DNA from: Bacillota bacterium
GTDB lineage: Bacteria; Bacillota; Clostridia; Lachnospirales; Lachnospiraceae
Assembly: GCA_023421075.1 (NCBI GenBank)
Contig: JAEZUM010000035.1
Coordinates: 1-40,162 of the forward strand
DNA: 40,162 bases
Reading direction: 5' to 3'
The notes beneath the pieces are model-generated. The model was given only the letters and a program-made list of their open reading frames with translations. It was not told the origin of the DNA and ran no database searches. Positions within the stretch are counted from its first letter, which is position 1. Each line of letters begins with the position of its first letter. Shown piece by piece: positions 23,103 to 31,593 of this stretch. A program made the translations under genes and the position numbers.

Positions 23103-23612
23103 TTATACCTCCTCTTCCGGTTTACGTTCTAGACGGTTATTAATCATATGTAACAGTTTATATAACAAAACGGAGGCTGCAATCGTATAAATGATCTCAG
23201 GTAAAATAAATCTTCTGAGGTAATACAGAAAATTTAAACGGCCTCGCAATAAAAATTCGAATACATAGTAGAAAAAACCATAAATTAAGTCACCGATTCC
23301 GATTAATACGATCGGAAGGGTATAATCGTCGTTTGAATATACCCTATGAGTGAAGCCCATAAGGTAACCGATTAATAGATATAATAATGCATATAAGCCG
23401 ATAATATAGGAGCCAAACATTAAATCTATGATGATGCCGCTGAAAAAACCAACCAACATGCCGGAAAGTCTTCCTCGCATATATGCGGTAGAGATAACCA
23501 GAATCAGTAATAGATTGGGCATGATATTGGCCAATTTAAAATAATGAAAGGCTGCGCTCTGGATGACAAATAATATAATGATTTCTAGCAAATAAACAAT
23601 CAGGCGTTTCAC
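23103..23612 (-). CDS. mreD: Rod shape-determining protein MreD
   Basis: A 169-residue membrane protein with five to six predicted helices (LLEIIILFVIQSAAFHYF at the N-terminus, later GMLVGFFSGIIIDLMFG). Sequence conservation in MreD is low; the call rests on the helix pattern, the conserved G-x3-G-F-x2-G-x3-D segment, and its position between mreC and pbp2. It links MreC and the cytoskeletal MreB to the elongation machinery. AGGGAGG precedes the ATG. Confidence 0.92.
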   Translation of the reverse strand: MKRLIVYLLEIIILFVIQSAAFHYFKLANIMPNLLLILVISTAYMRGRLSGMLVGFFSGIIIDLMFGSYIIGLYALLYLLIGYLMGFTHRVYSNDDYTLPIVLIGIGDLIYGFFYYVFEFLLRGRLNFLYYLRRFILPEIIYTIAASVLLYKLLHMINNRLERKPEEEV

Positions 23613-23695
23613 AATAACCTCCCTTGCTGCAAAAGCAGCTCTATTCTAAAGCAAGTATTTCAAGATCTGTGATCGAATATAACAGTCATCTTTGA

Positions 23696-24583
23696 TTAGT
23701 TCTTGCTGGCCTGTTCAGAGATATCCTCTTCAGAATCGATGAGTGGTTCCTTCAATTCTGTGATAATCAAAACCTCTTCCAATCGCTCAAAGTCAACAAC
23801 CGGAGTAAGATAAGCCGTCTTTGTCATATTACCGGCATCCAACTTGATATCACTGACATAACCAATCAAAATACCCTGAAGAAATTTTGAACTGATGTGG
23901 GAGGTTACAACCTCATCCCCATCTTGAATCTGAGCATCCTTATTAATAAGTTCAACTTGAATCTTACCGGAATCCATTAATTGCAGATCGCCTTCCACAT
24001 TGCAGGTATCGGAGGTCTTTAAGAACATTCCGCTGACACTGCTGTTATCATCAATGATGGAACGGACTACCGAATAATTATAATGAACATCTGTGATAAT
24101 ACCGGCAAGACCGTTACCGGCAAGAACATTCATATCCTTTTTCATTCCATCCCGGGTACCCTTATCGATGGTGAAAATATTATACCAATTGTTGGGATCC
24201 TTGCTGATGACGCGGGCGGCCACCTTTGGATAATCCAGATATTTTTGATCCAGGTCATAAAGCTCACGAAGTCCGTCCAGCTCATATTTATCTTGGAGCA
24301 AAAGCTTATTCTCATAGGAGAGAATGTTCACCTGCTCCTTCAGTTTTTCATTTTCCGTTAAGAGCTCATTAATACTCTTAAAGGTATCCAGCTTATCAGA
24401 TATATAGGTTCCTATCGAATTAATTCCAACCTGCATCGGAGTAACTACCGTTCCTACCGCCTCCTTAACCGGAGAAAGCTTCTCACCGTAGCGATAAGAA
24501 AAGAATATCAGACCGACACAAAAGATAACCAACGCGATGAGAACATATTTCGGATTAATATTAAATTTCGTCCTTCGTCTCAT
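23696..24583 (-). CDS. mreC: Rod shape-determining protein MreC
   Basis: A 295-residue protein: short basic cytoplasmic tail (MRRRTKFNINPKY), one transmembrane helix (about 13-30), a coiled coil (ENEKLKEQVNILSYENKLLL, about 75-105), and two beta domains ending in the typical GSGKVEV-like segments, seen here as DSGKIQVELINKDA and GDEVVTSHISSKFLQGILIG. MreC scaffolds PBP2 and RodA outside the membrane. It lies 34 bases after mreB and 83 bases before mreD, in the standard mreBCD order. Confidence 0.94.
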   Translation of the reverse strand: MRRRTKFNINPKYVLIALVIFCVGLIFFSYRYGEKLSPVKEAVGTVVTPMQVGINSIGTYISDKLDTFKSINELLTENEKLKEQVNILSYENKLLLQDKYELDGLRELYDLDQKYLDYPKVAARVISKDPNNWYNIFTIDKGTRDGMKKDMNVLAGNGLAGIITDVHYNYSVVRSIIDDNSSVSGMFLKTSDTCNVEGDLQLMDSGKIQVELINKDAQIQDGDEVVTSHISSKFLQGILIGYVSDIKLDAGNMTKTAYLTPVVDFERLEEVLIITELKEPLIDSEEDISEQASKN

Positions 24584-24617
24584 TCCAAATCTCCATCTGT
24601 TCTATATAATTCTTATA

Positions 24618-25640
24618 CTAGTTTACGATTGTTTTCGGTCTTAAGGCATCTGCCAGAGTAGCAAGCTTATGATCCTCCATAATTCTACCGAGGCCATTGA
24701 CTACTGTATTCGCAGAATCAGGACAGATATTAATCTTTAGATCGGTTTCTTTGTGCATCAGTTGATCCAAGGCAAATATCTTAGCGGATCCACCGGTAAT
24801 ATAGATTCCACTATCAATAATATCGGAGGAAATCTCCGGAGGAGTACGCTCCAGAATAATCTTGATCGCATCAATGATTGCGAACATATACTCAGATATG
24901 GATTCATATACATCCGAGGAGCTGACTTCCATCTCAGTGGGAAGTCCGGTTACTACATCGCGTCCGTAGACCTTTATGGATGCCTCTACAGTTGTTAAGG
25001 CACAGGCAAGCTTCTTCTTGATGTTCTCAGCGGTCTTATCACCGATATATAAGTTATACTTTCTCTTAACCATGCTCTTGATCGCATCGTCAAGTCGGTT
25101 TCCGCCAACCGGTATTAGTTTACTAAGTACAATACCACCCAGGGAAAGTATGGATACCTCTGTGGTATCGGCTCCTATGTCGACAATCATAACTCCGCGA
25201 GCAGTCATGATATCCAGTCCTGCTCCAACCGCATCTGCGATTGGTTTCTCAACGATCTTGATCTTGCCAACCTTAAGACTGGAGCTGGCAATCAGATCAT
25301 AGAACGAACGACGCTCTACTTCTGTAATATCCGTCGGAGTTGCGACGATATAGTCAGCGGCACCGATTCGTTTTGCACCGCCAATGCGATGCATAAAATG
25401 ATTGAGAAGGGCAAGCATATTTGCAACATCAGCAATTACGCCGTTTCGAACGGGGTAACTTACCTCGATGTTGGCCGGTGCCTTCTCATACATCTCAAAC
25501 GCATCGTTGCCTGAGGCAATCACATTCTTACGGTTTGAAATAGCTATAATATTACGTTCGTCAAGGACAATACCCTGTCCCTTTTTATAGATCTTTATTG
25601 TACTGGTACCGAAATCAATACCAAATGTTTTCGAAGCCAT
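24618..25640 (-). CDS. mreB: Rod shape-determining actin homologue MreB
   Basis: A 340-residue actin-fold ATPase forming membrane-associated filaments that guide elongation. The phosphate-1 loop (TFGIDFGTSTIKIY), the second nucleotide motif (GVMIVDIGADTTEVSILSLG) and the adenosine motif (SGIYITGGSAKI) are clear. The length fits MreB/Mbl. GGAGG precedes the ATG. It heads mreBCD-pbp2-minCDE-rodA-mgsA, all minus strand with short gaps. radC lies 74 bases upstream; whether it shares a transcript is not certain. Confidence 0.96.
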   Translation of the reverse strand: MASKTFGIDFGTSTIKIYKKGQGIVLDERNIIAISNRKNVIASGNDAFEMYEKAPANIEVSYPVRNGVIADVANMLALLNHFMHRIGGAKRIGAADYIVATPTDITEVERRSFYDLIASSSLKVGKIKIVEKPIADAVGAGLDIMTARGVMIVDIGADTTEVSILSLGGIVLSKLIPVGGNRLDDAIKSMVKRKYNLYIGDKTAENIKKKLACALTTVEASIKVYGRDVVTGLPTEMEVSSSDVYESISEYMFAIIDAIKIILERTPPEISSDIIDSGIYITGGSAKIFALDQLMHKETDLKINICPDSANTVVNGLGRIMEDHKLATLADALRPKTIVN

Positions 25641-25714
25641 AACTTTCGTAACCTCCTATATTCACTAAAGTTGTCAAAAACTCATCCTCTGTCATAACAT
25701 TATTAGTTACATAT

Positions 25715-26413
25715 TCACATCAGACCTTGCTCTTTTAAGCTGATATATCTATTATCGCCAATAATTATGTGATCCATAAGCGAAACTCCGATTAAATTAC
25801 CAGCTTCTGTTAATTTTTTCGTTACCCGAATATCCTCTGCACTTGGAGTAGGATCACCGCTGGGATGGTTGTGAAGCAGAATTATATTGACGGCCCCTTC
25901 CTTCACGGCATGTACAAATATCTCTCTGGTCGGCATGATTGATGTATTAACGGTGCCCTCGGATATCACCATATCCTTCATCAGTCGGTTCTTTGAATCC
26001 AACATTAACAGCAGAACCTGCTCTCTGGTCAGGTGACGCATATCCTGCATGTAATAGTCGGCTACACTTTGCGGTGTTATTAAACGAATACTATCCCGCA
26101 TTGTATCCTTAGACATTCGTCTTGTAAGCTCCGTAAGGCACAGCAATTCGATTGCCTTCACTCGGCCGACCCCTTTGATCTTCATAAGTTCTTTCATTGT
26201 GAGATAATTCAAGCCCTTTAAACCAGGGTAGGCAGTAGAATAATTGAGTATATTCACTGCCAGATCAATTGCTCTTTGTTGTTTTGTTCCTGTTCGGATT
26301 ATAACGGCTAAAAGCTCTGCATCGGATAAGACAGCTGCACCGAAACGTTCACATTTCTCATAAGGACGTTCGGATACCGGTAATTCTTTGACGGTTAAAT
26401 AATTATTGTTCAT
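25715..26413 (-). CDS. radC: RadC family JAB-domain protein
   Basis: A 232-residue protein with an N-terminal helix-hairpin-helix-like part (MKELMKIKGVGRVKAIELLC) and a C-terminal JAB1/MPN metalloprotease-like domain with HNHPSGDPTPSAED, the H-x-H...S...D zinc motif. Despite its name, a DNA repair role is not established. Its position immediately upstream of mreB is conserved across Firmicutes. AGGAGG precedes the ATG. Confidence 0.95.
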   Translation of the reverse strand: MNNNYLTVKELPVSERPYEKCERFGAAVLSDAELLAVIIRTGTKQQRAIDLAVNILNYSTAYPGLKGLNYLTMKELMKIKGVGRVKAIELLCLTELTRRMSKDTMRDSIRLITPQSVADYYMQDMRHLTREQVLLLMLDSKNRLMKDMVISEGTVNTSIMPTREIFVHAVKEGAVNIILLHNHPSGDPTPSAEDIRVTKKLTEAGNLIGVSLMDHIIIGDNRYISLKEQGLM

Positions 26414-26514
26414 ATGATCCTCCTAAGTTCTCTCTCCAAGAAATCAGGCCTTCGGATCCTATTCACCTACAGAATTCCTCTGAAAGAACAATTCGAAGGA
26501 GCAATGTAAATGTT

Positions 26515-26790
26515 TTATACTTTCTTATAAATAAAAACTGCGGCTGCGGCACCGATTACACTACCGATCGTAATCTTGATGCCAAAACCGAAATGTAATA
26601 CCAGAACGCCTAAATCCAAAGTTACAATATTATTGCGATTTGGATCTCCTATAGCAAAATTCATCCCGTAATTCAACCAGTTTAGGAAACTGATATCCTT
26701 TGCCAAATGCCCAAGAAAGCTGCCGACTACGATACCGGCCAGCAATAAAAGAAATAAAGCCCAGTTGTTTTTACTGAATGTTCTTGCCAT
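26515..26790 (-). CDS. DUF4321 family small membrane protein
   Basis: A 91-residue protein with two membrane helices (WALFLLLLAGIVVGSFLGHL and a C-terminal GFGIKITIGSVIGAAAAVFI) joined by a short polar/aromatic loop. The pattern matches DUF4321, a clostridial family of unknown function usually found beside radC-mreB. I start at ATG 26790, preceded by AAGGGGG at about ten bases; the 15-codon longer frame lacks a good site. A promoter lies at 26826-26854. Confidence 0.85.
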   Translation of the reverse strand: MARTFSKNNWALFLLLLAGIVVGSFLGHLAKDISFLNWLNYGMNFAIGDPNRNNIVTLDLGVLVLHFGFGIKITIGSVIGAAAAVFIYKKV

Positions 26791-26825
26791 AAAAAAGAAG
26801 CCCCCTTGTATCATAATCAAATTAC

Positions 26826-26854
26826 ATTTTACCACATCTACCTTATTTTGTATA
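26826..26854 (-). promoter_or_regulatory. Promoter upstream of the DUF4321 gene
   Basis: Minus strand TATACA (26854-26849) and TGGTAAAAT, an extended -10 whose hexamer occupies 26831-26826, with a 17-base spacer. It could also drive radC and the mre cluster. Confidence 0.5.
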
Positions 26855-26868
26855 CGCTAAAACAATTT

Positions 26869-28170
26869 TTATCGCTGGCTGATTAATTCAACACTACACT
26901 CTTCGTATAGCTTCTGTACGGACATAAGAATTCCGAATTTGGCATGATACCAGGTAAGACCGCCTTGGAAAAACACGGTATAAGGAGGCTTAATCGGAGC
27001 ATCGGCAGATAGCTCTATGGATGAACCCTGAACAAAGGCTCCTGCAGCCATAATGACATCACATTGATAACCCGGCATAGCCCAAGGCTCCGGAACGACA
27101 TAGCTGTCAACAGGAGCGGCAGCTTGAATTCCTTTGCAGAAGGCAACCACTGCCTCCGAGCTGCCAAGTGTAACAGCCTGTATGATATCATATCGGTCTT
27201 CACTGCCATTCGGCAACACTGCATATCCAAGCTGCTCATAAATATTAGCGGCATAGATGGCGCCTTTTAGAGCACCGGATACAACCTGTGGAGCTAAGAA
27301 CAATCCTTGGAATAACGGAGCATTGAGACCTAAGGTGGCACCAACCTCCTTACCCAGACCAGGTGCAGTTAATCGATAGGCTGCATTCTCAACATATTCT
27401 CTTTTACCGACAATATATCCTCCGATGGGAGCAAGACCTCCTCCGGGGTTCTTGATCAGGGAGCCGACACACAGATCAGCACCAACCTCAGTAGGTTCTG
27501 TAAGTTCCACAAATTCACCGTAGCAGTTATCAACCATACAGATCAGGTCCGGTTTCTGAGTCTTCAGAAAATGAATTAACTCACCGATCCTTGCCACGGA
27601 TAGTGTGGGTCTGCTTGCATAGCCCTTAGAACGTTGAATCGTAGCCAGTTTTGTATTCGGCTTAATAGCTGCCTTAATACCCTCCCAATCAAAGCTGCCG
27701 TCCGGCAACAGATCAACCTGAGAATAAGTAATGCCAAACTCTGCAAGAGAGCCTTTCGTCTCTGTTATACCGATTACGCCCTCCAAGGTATCATAGGGCT
27801 TTCCAACCGGTGACAGAATCTCATCACCCGGTCTTAAATTCCCGGATAAGGCAACCGTAAGAGCATGGGTTCCACTGATTAATTGTGGTCTGACCAAAGC
27901 ATCCTCAGCCTTGAAGACATCAGCATAGACACTCTCTAAGGTATCTCTGCCCATATCGTTATAGCCATAACCGGTCGTTGCCGCAAAATGAATGTCACTG
28001 AGACGGTTCTTTTGCATTGCTGCGAGAACCTTCATTTGATTAAACTCGGCAACCTGATCGATTTGTGCGAAGCGTTCTGCCAGCTTATCTTCTATTCCTA
28101 AGCAATAATCCAAAACCTTGGGGTCAATCCCAAGCTCCTGATAAGCCTTTAATAAATCATTGTTATACAA
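26869..28170 (-). CDS. Aluminium resistance/methionine gamma-lyase-like PLP enzyme
   Basis: A 433-residue fold-type I PLP enzyme of the Alum_res (YnbB) family. The cofactor lysine is in GSLIKNPGGGLAP; other family signatures are FAATTGYGYNDMGRD, RPQLISGTHALTVALSGNLR, ICMVDNCYGEFVE and a C-terminal PPYTVFFQGGLTWYHAKFG. Members are annotated as methionine gamma-lyase or aluminium resistance protein, but substrate and reaction are poorly established. It lies between miaA and the DUF4321 gene, a common clostridial arrangement. AGGAGG precedes the ATG. Confidence 0.92.
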   Translation of the reverse strand: MYNNDLLKAYQELGIDPKVLDYCLGIEDKLAERFAQIDQVAEFNQMKVLAAMQKNRLSDIHFAATTGYGYNDMGRDTLESVYADVFKAEDALVRPQLISGTHALTVALSGNLRPGDEILSPVGKPYDTLEGVIGITETKGSLAEFGITYSQVDLLPDGSFDWEGIKAAIKPNTKLATIQRSKGYASRPTLSVARIGELIHFLKTQKPDLICMVDNCYGEFVELTEPTEVGADLCVGSLIKNPGGGLAPIGGYIVGKREYVENAAYRLTAPGLGKEVGATLGLNAPLFQGLFLAPQVVSGALKGAIYAANIYEQLGYAVLPNGSEDRYDIIQAVTLGSSEAVVAFCKGIQAAAPVDSYVVPEPWAMPGYQCDVIMAAGAFVQGSSIELSADAPIKPPYTVFFQGGLTWYHAKFGILMSVQKLYEECSVELISQR

Positions 28171-28221
28171 AATATTATCCTCCTAAGTAATCTCTATAAC
28201 GATATAAAAATGTTAATGTTG

Positions 28222-28238
28222 ACATAATATTGTTATGT
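28222..28238. promoter_or_regulatory. Inverted repeat upstream of the PLP enzyme gene
   Basis: ACATAA-TATTG-TTATGT, six-base arms around five bases, about 50 bases before the start at 28170. Possible operator or promoter-proximal hairpin; nothing identifies the regulator. Confidence 0.3.
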
Positions 28239-28270
28239 TGCATTGAAATATATTCTTACCAATCCACTGA

Positions 28271-28309
28271 GGAATGATATCTCTCTATCAGGATGATATC
28301 TCCTATCGG
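28271..28309. repeat. Two-copy tandem repeat between miaA and the PLP enzyme gene
   Basis: Units of 20 and 19 bases, GGAATGATATCTCTCTATCA and GGATGATATCTCCTATCGG, stand head to tail. Each has a GATATC core. Two copies only; most likely a slippage duplication, possibly a pair of protein sites. Confidence 0.6.
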
Positions 28310-28378
28310 TTTGATTAACTCTTTCGCAAGATGATAACCATGGATTTTGTTTCTTTCTATTATCAGACATAATAACAG

Positions 28379-29326
28379 CTACTGAATCAATCGTTTATCC
28401 TTAAGTATGGTTAATAGATTAGCAAGAACTGCTTCTTCTGTCTCAAAAGTATCCTTATCGACCCAGATGACCTCTTTTTCTCTCTTAAACCAGGTCAACT
28501 GTCTCTTGGCAAAATGTCGGGTATCTCTTTTCAGAAGCGTTATAGCTTCCTCTAAGGTGCATTCTCCTGCTAAGTAAGCAAGTATTTCCTTGTATCCCAA
28601 GCCCTGCATACTGACAAGATCTCTATCGTAACCCTTCACATGTAATGATGTTACCTCATCAAGCAGTCCCTCTTCCAACATGAGGTCGACGCGATGATTG
28701 ATCGTCTCATATAGCTTGCCGCGGTCCTTATTCAAAACAAAATAACAGAAGTTGTAAGGCGATTCTTTCTTTCGTTGTTCTTCATTATGTTCTGATATCT
28801 TATCGCCCGTCAATTTGGCATATTCCAGAGCACGGATAACCCTCTTACTGTTATTAGGATGGATTGCCTTCGCGCTGTCCGGATCAACTTCTTCTAGGCG
28901 CTTATGCAGATATACAGCGCCTTCCTGAGCCAGAACATTCTCCAGTTCTTCACGATAAGAGGTATCTGTTTCATTTTCCGTAAAGTCGATATCGTATAAT
29001 ACGGCCTGGATGTAGAAGCCGGTTCCCCCTACGAGAATCGGTATCTTATTCTTATCGTAGATTTGCTGCATGTATTGCTTCGTTAATTGCTGAAAACGGA
29101 CAACATTAAACTCCTCGTCCGGTTCCAATTCATCGATGAGGTAATGAGGTACCCCTTGCATCTGCGACGGAGTAATCTTCGCTGTACCGATATCCATATG
29201 CTTATAGACCTGCATGGAATCAGCCGAAATTATCTCACCATCGACTTCTTTCGCCAAAGCAATCGAAAGGGCCGTCTTGCCGACGGATGTGGGTCCGGTA
29301 AGTATAATTAATGGTTTCTTGATCAT
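28379..29326 (-). CDS. miaA: tRNA dimethylallyltransferase MiaA
   Basis: A 315-residue enzyme that adds dimethylallyl to A37 of tRNAs reading U-starting codons. Motifs: P-loop LTGPTSVGKTAL (residues 9-20), SADSMQVYKHMDIGTAKIT, VGGTGFYIQA for the prenyl donor site, and the C-terminal RDTRHFAKRQLTWFKR tRNA-contact segment. Preceded by an AGGAGG site. It is downstream of mutS-mutL as in many bacteria; about 150 bases containing an imperfect duplication separate it from mutL. Confidence 0.96.
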   Translation of the reverse strand: MIKKPLIILTGPTSVGKTALSIALAKEVDGEIISADSMQVYKHMDIGTAKITPSQMQGVPHYLIDELEPDEEFNVVRFQQLTKQYMQQIYDKNKIPILVGGTGFYIQAVLYDIDFTENETDTSYREELENVLAQEGAVYLHKRLEEVDPDSAKAIHPNNSKRVIRALEYAKLTGDKISEHNEEQRKKESPYNFCYFVLNKDRGKLYETINHRVDLMLEEGLLDEVTSLHVKGYDRDLVSMQGLGYKEILAYLAGECTLEEAITLLKRDTRHFAKRQLTWFKREKEVIWVDKDTFETEEAVLANLLTILKDKRLIQ

Positions 29327-29339
29327 GATTTCCTCCTAA

Positions 29340-29484
29340 GAGTGAGTACCAATGTTCTACCCTTTGAATTAGTTTGTGCCAAGGTTATCTTTATACTATA
29401 CATAACCTGTAAGAACAAGGAGTGAGCACCTTTGTACGAACTTCGTAGTTCTTACCAAGGATTTTTTAAATCCTTTTATACTAT
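29340..29484. repeat. Imperfect tandem duplication at the 3' end of mutL
   Basis: Two copies share anchors in the same order: GAGTGAG(T/C)ACC (29340-29350 and 29420-29430), CCAAGG (29379-29384 and 29455-29460) and TTTATACTAT (29390-29399 and 29475-29484). The second copy includes the last codons and stop of mutL. The duplicate has diverged with small insertions and adds a GAACT-TCGT-AGTTC hairpin at 29438-29451. Near it AAGGAT/ATCCTT flanks an A/T run after the mutL stop, a possible weak terminator. Confidence 0.5.
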
Positions 29485-31584
29485 GCGCTTGAATTTTCGT
29501 TCCAATTCGTATTGGCTCATCGAGATGATAACCGGTCTTCCATGAGGGCAATGATACGGGTTCTCAAGAGTCAATAGCTCCTTAATCAGGGCACTGGCTT
29601 CTTCATAGGAAAAAGCATGGTTCGCTTTCACTGCTGCTTTACAGGATAAGGAGGCAACTCGTTCCAGAATAGAATTGGAACTAAGCGTCGTGACACCGGA
29701 CACATCCTCTACCAGCTCATCAATGAACTCGAGCAATAGCTCTTTCTCGGAGATACCATATAAATCAGCAGGAACAGCTCGAACAGAATATTCATTACCG
29801 CCAAAATGCTCAATTTCATATCCAAGACTCTGTAGTACCTCTTCTCTCTTTAGTAACACCTCCTGCTCACGCAGGGTTAAGGATAACACGATCGGAGGCA
29901 ATAGTTGCTGTGAAGCATTTGTCTTTGTCTTGGCCGCAGCCATGATTCGTTCATATAGAACCTTTTCATGTGCTGCATGCTGATCGATAATGTAGAGCTC
30001 CTTTTTATATTCCACCAGCCAATAGGTTGAGAAAACCTGTCCGATAATTCGATGCTCTTCCAGCGCTTGCTTTGATAAGAAAGGCTTCTCCTCCTCTTCC
30101 GTCGCAGAGTCAATAAACAGATTCATCTGTTTTGGGGTTGTATTCGGATCAATTGCTCGTTCGGATATCGTAGTATGCTCCGAGTTACTTCTGATTTGTG
30201 GTTCCTCGGAAGTTGTAATCTGAATAATTTCCTGCTTAGAATCCTTTTGTTCATCGTCATTTGACTGAAGGGTGGGTGGCTTCTTCTCGGTGCCGGATAG
30301 AATGCGCAAAGCTTCCAGGCTTGCCTCAGGGTTCCCTGCCTTGGAAGTTCCGGAAGGATAGATTCCCTTATGCTCCGCGACATAACTCGCTTGTGCTGAG
30401 TTGATCGGATTACCGCTTCCTTTCTCATAAGTAAACAGTAGGGGCTTGGATGAAGCATTCTTGGGGAACTGAGCCGAGTCCATAACGGATTGTTTTAAGA
30501 ATTGGCTCCTCCGGTTTTGTTCAAAGGGTTCCGGAATATGGGGTAACTCTTCCTTCTTGATCTCCTCCTGTATAAGGGATACCCTAGGAATTAACTCCTT
30601 CCCGGAGAGTGCGTCCCGAAGCAGACGATAGGTCTGCTGATAGATATCCTCTCCATTCTTAAGGCGTATTTCCAGTTTCTGAGGATGGACATTTACATCA
30701 ATCTGTTCCGGATCGATCTCAAAATATATCGAGGTGAACGGATATTTATGCTGCATCAGATAAGACTTATATGCTTCTTCAATCGCCTTTGTAATTACAC
30801 TACTCTTAATATAACGACCGTTAATAAAATAATTTTCAAAATTACGGTTGCCTCTTGTAATCGATGGCTTGCCGATGTATCCGGTTACCGCAAAACCCTC
30901 AGACCGATACTCTAAGGGCAGTAGCTCTCTGGTAATATCTCTGCCATAAACCTGATAAAGAATATCCTTACTGCTATTATTGCCGGAGGATTGAAGCTTT
31001 ACCTGATTATTCATAATAAATTTAAACGAAACATTCGGATGGGACACCATCATTCGTTCCATCAGATCACTGATATAGCTGCCTTCTGTAGTAGCAGATT
31101 TTAAGAACTTTCGTCTTGCCGGTGTATTAAAGAAAAGATTTCGAACAATAATTGTTGTTCCACCGGGGCAACCGATTTCCTCCAAGGCCTTTTCGCTGCC
31201 GCCTTCAATTATGTAGCGGAAGCCATTCAATGCGGTTGGAGTCTTCGTAATCAATTCAACCTGAGCTACGGAAGCGATACTGGATAACGCTTCACCACGG
31301 AAGCCTAAGCTGGTAACACTAAGTAGATCCTCCGCACTTCTGATCTTACTGGTGGCATGACGAAGAAAAGCCAAAGGGATATCCTCCTTGGCAATTCCAC
31401 CTCCGTTATCGGTAATTCGGATAAAGGATAAGCCCCCTTCTTTGATCTCAGCAGTGATGGCGGTGGCACCGGCATCCATTGCATTTTCAATGAGCTCCTT
31501 CACCACGGCACTGGGACGTTCTACTACCTCTCCGGCTGCTATTTGATTAATGGTTGCATCGTCAAGTATATGTATCAGTGACAT
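29476..31584 (-). CDS. mutL: DNA mismatch repair protein MutL
   Basis: A 702-residue GHKL ATPase and latent endonuclease that links mismatch recognition by MutS to strand removal. N-terminal motifs: IAAGEVVERPSAVVKELIEN, DAGATAI...DNGGGI and GFRGEAL. A non-conserved linker of about 150 residues follows. The C-terminal domain carries DQHAAHEKVLYE, the metal-binding endonuclease motif found in organisms without MutH, plus SCKAAVKANH and CPHGRP. Start ATG 31584 sits just after GGAGGTGCCT; mutS ends nine bases upstream, so they are co-transcribed. Confidence 0.97.
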   Translation of the reverse strand: MSLIHILDDATINQIAAGEVVERPSAVVKELIENAMDAGATAITAEIKEGGLSFIRITDNGGGIAKEDIPLAFLRHATSKIRSAEDLLSVTSLGFRGEALSSIASVAQVELITKTPTALNGFRYIIEGGSEKALEEIGCPGGTTIIVRNLFFNTPARRKFLKSATTEGSYISDLMERMMVSHPNVSFKFIMNNQVKLQSSGNNSSKDILYQVYGRDITRELLPLEYRSEGFAVTGYIGKPSITRGNRNFENYFINGRYIKSSVITKAIEEAYKSYLMQHKYPFTSIYFEIDPEQIDVNVHPQKLEIRLKNGEDIYQQTYRLLRDALSGKELIPRVSLIQEEIKKEELPHIPEPFEQNRRSQFLKQSVMDSAQFPKNASSKPLLFTYEKGSGNPINSAQASYVAEHKGIYPSGTSKAGNPEASLEALRILSGTEKKPPTLQSNDDEQKDSKQEIIQITTSEEPQIRSNSEHTTISERAIDPNTTPKQMNLFIDSATEEEEKPFLSKQALEEHRIIGQVFSTYWLVEYKKELYIIDQHAAHEKVLYERIMAAAKTKTNASQQLLPPIVLSLTLREQEVLLKREEVLQSLGYEIEHFGGNEYSVRAVPADLYGISEKELLLEFIDELVEDVSGVTTLSSNSILERVASLSCKAAVKANHAFSYEEASALIKELLTLENPYHCPHGRPVIISMSQYELERKFKRIV

Positions 31585-31593
31585 AGGCACCTC

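Noticed and set aside
28271..28309. Tandem repeat considered as a CRISPR fragment
   Set aside because: Only two copies, no spacer between them and no cas genes nearby.
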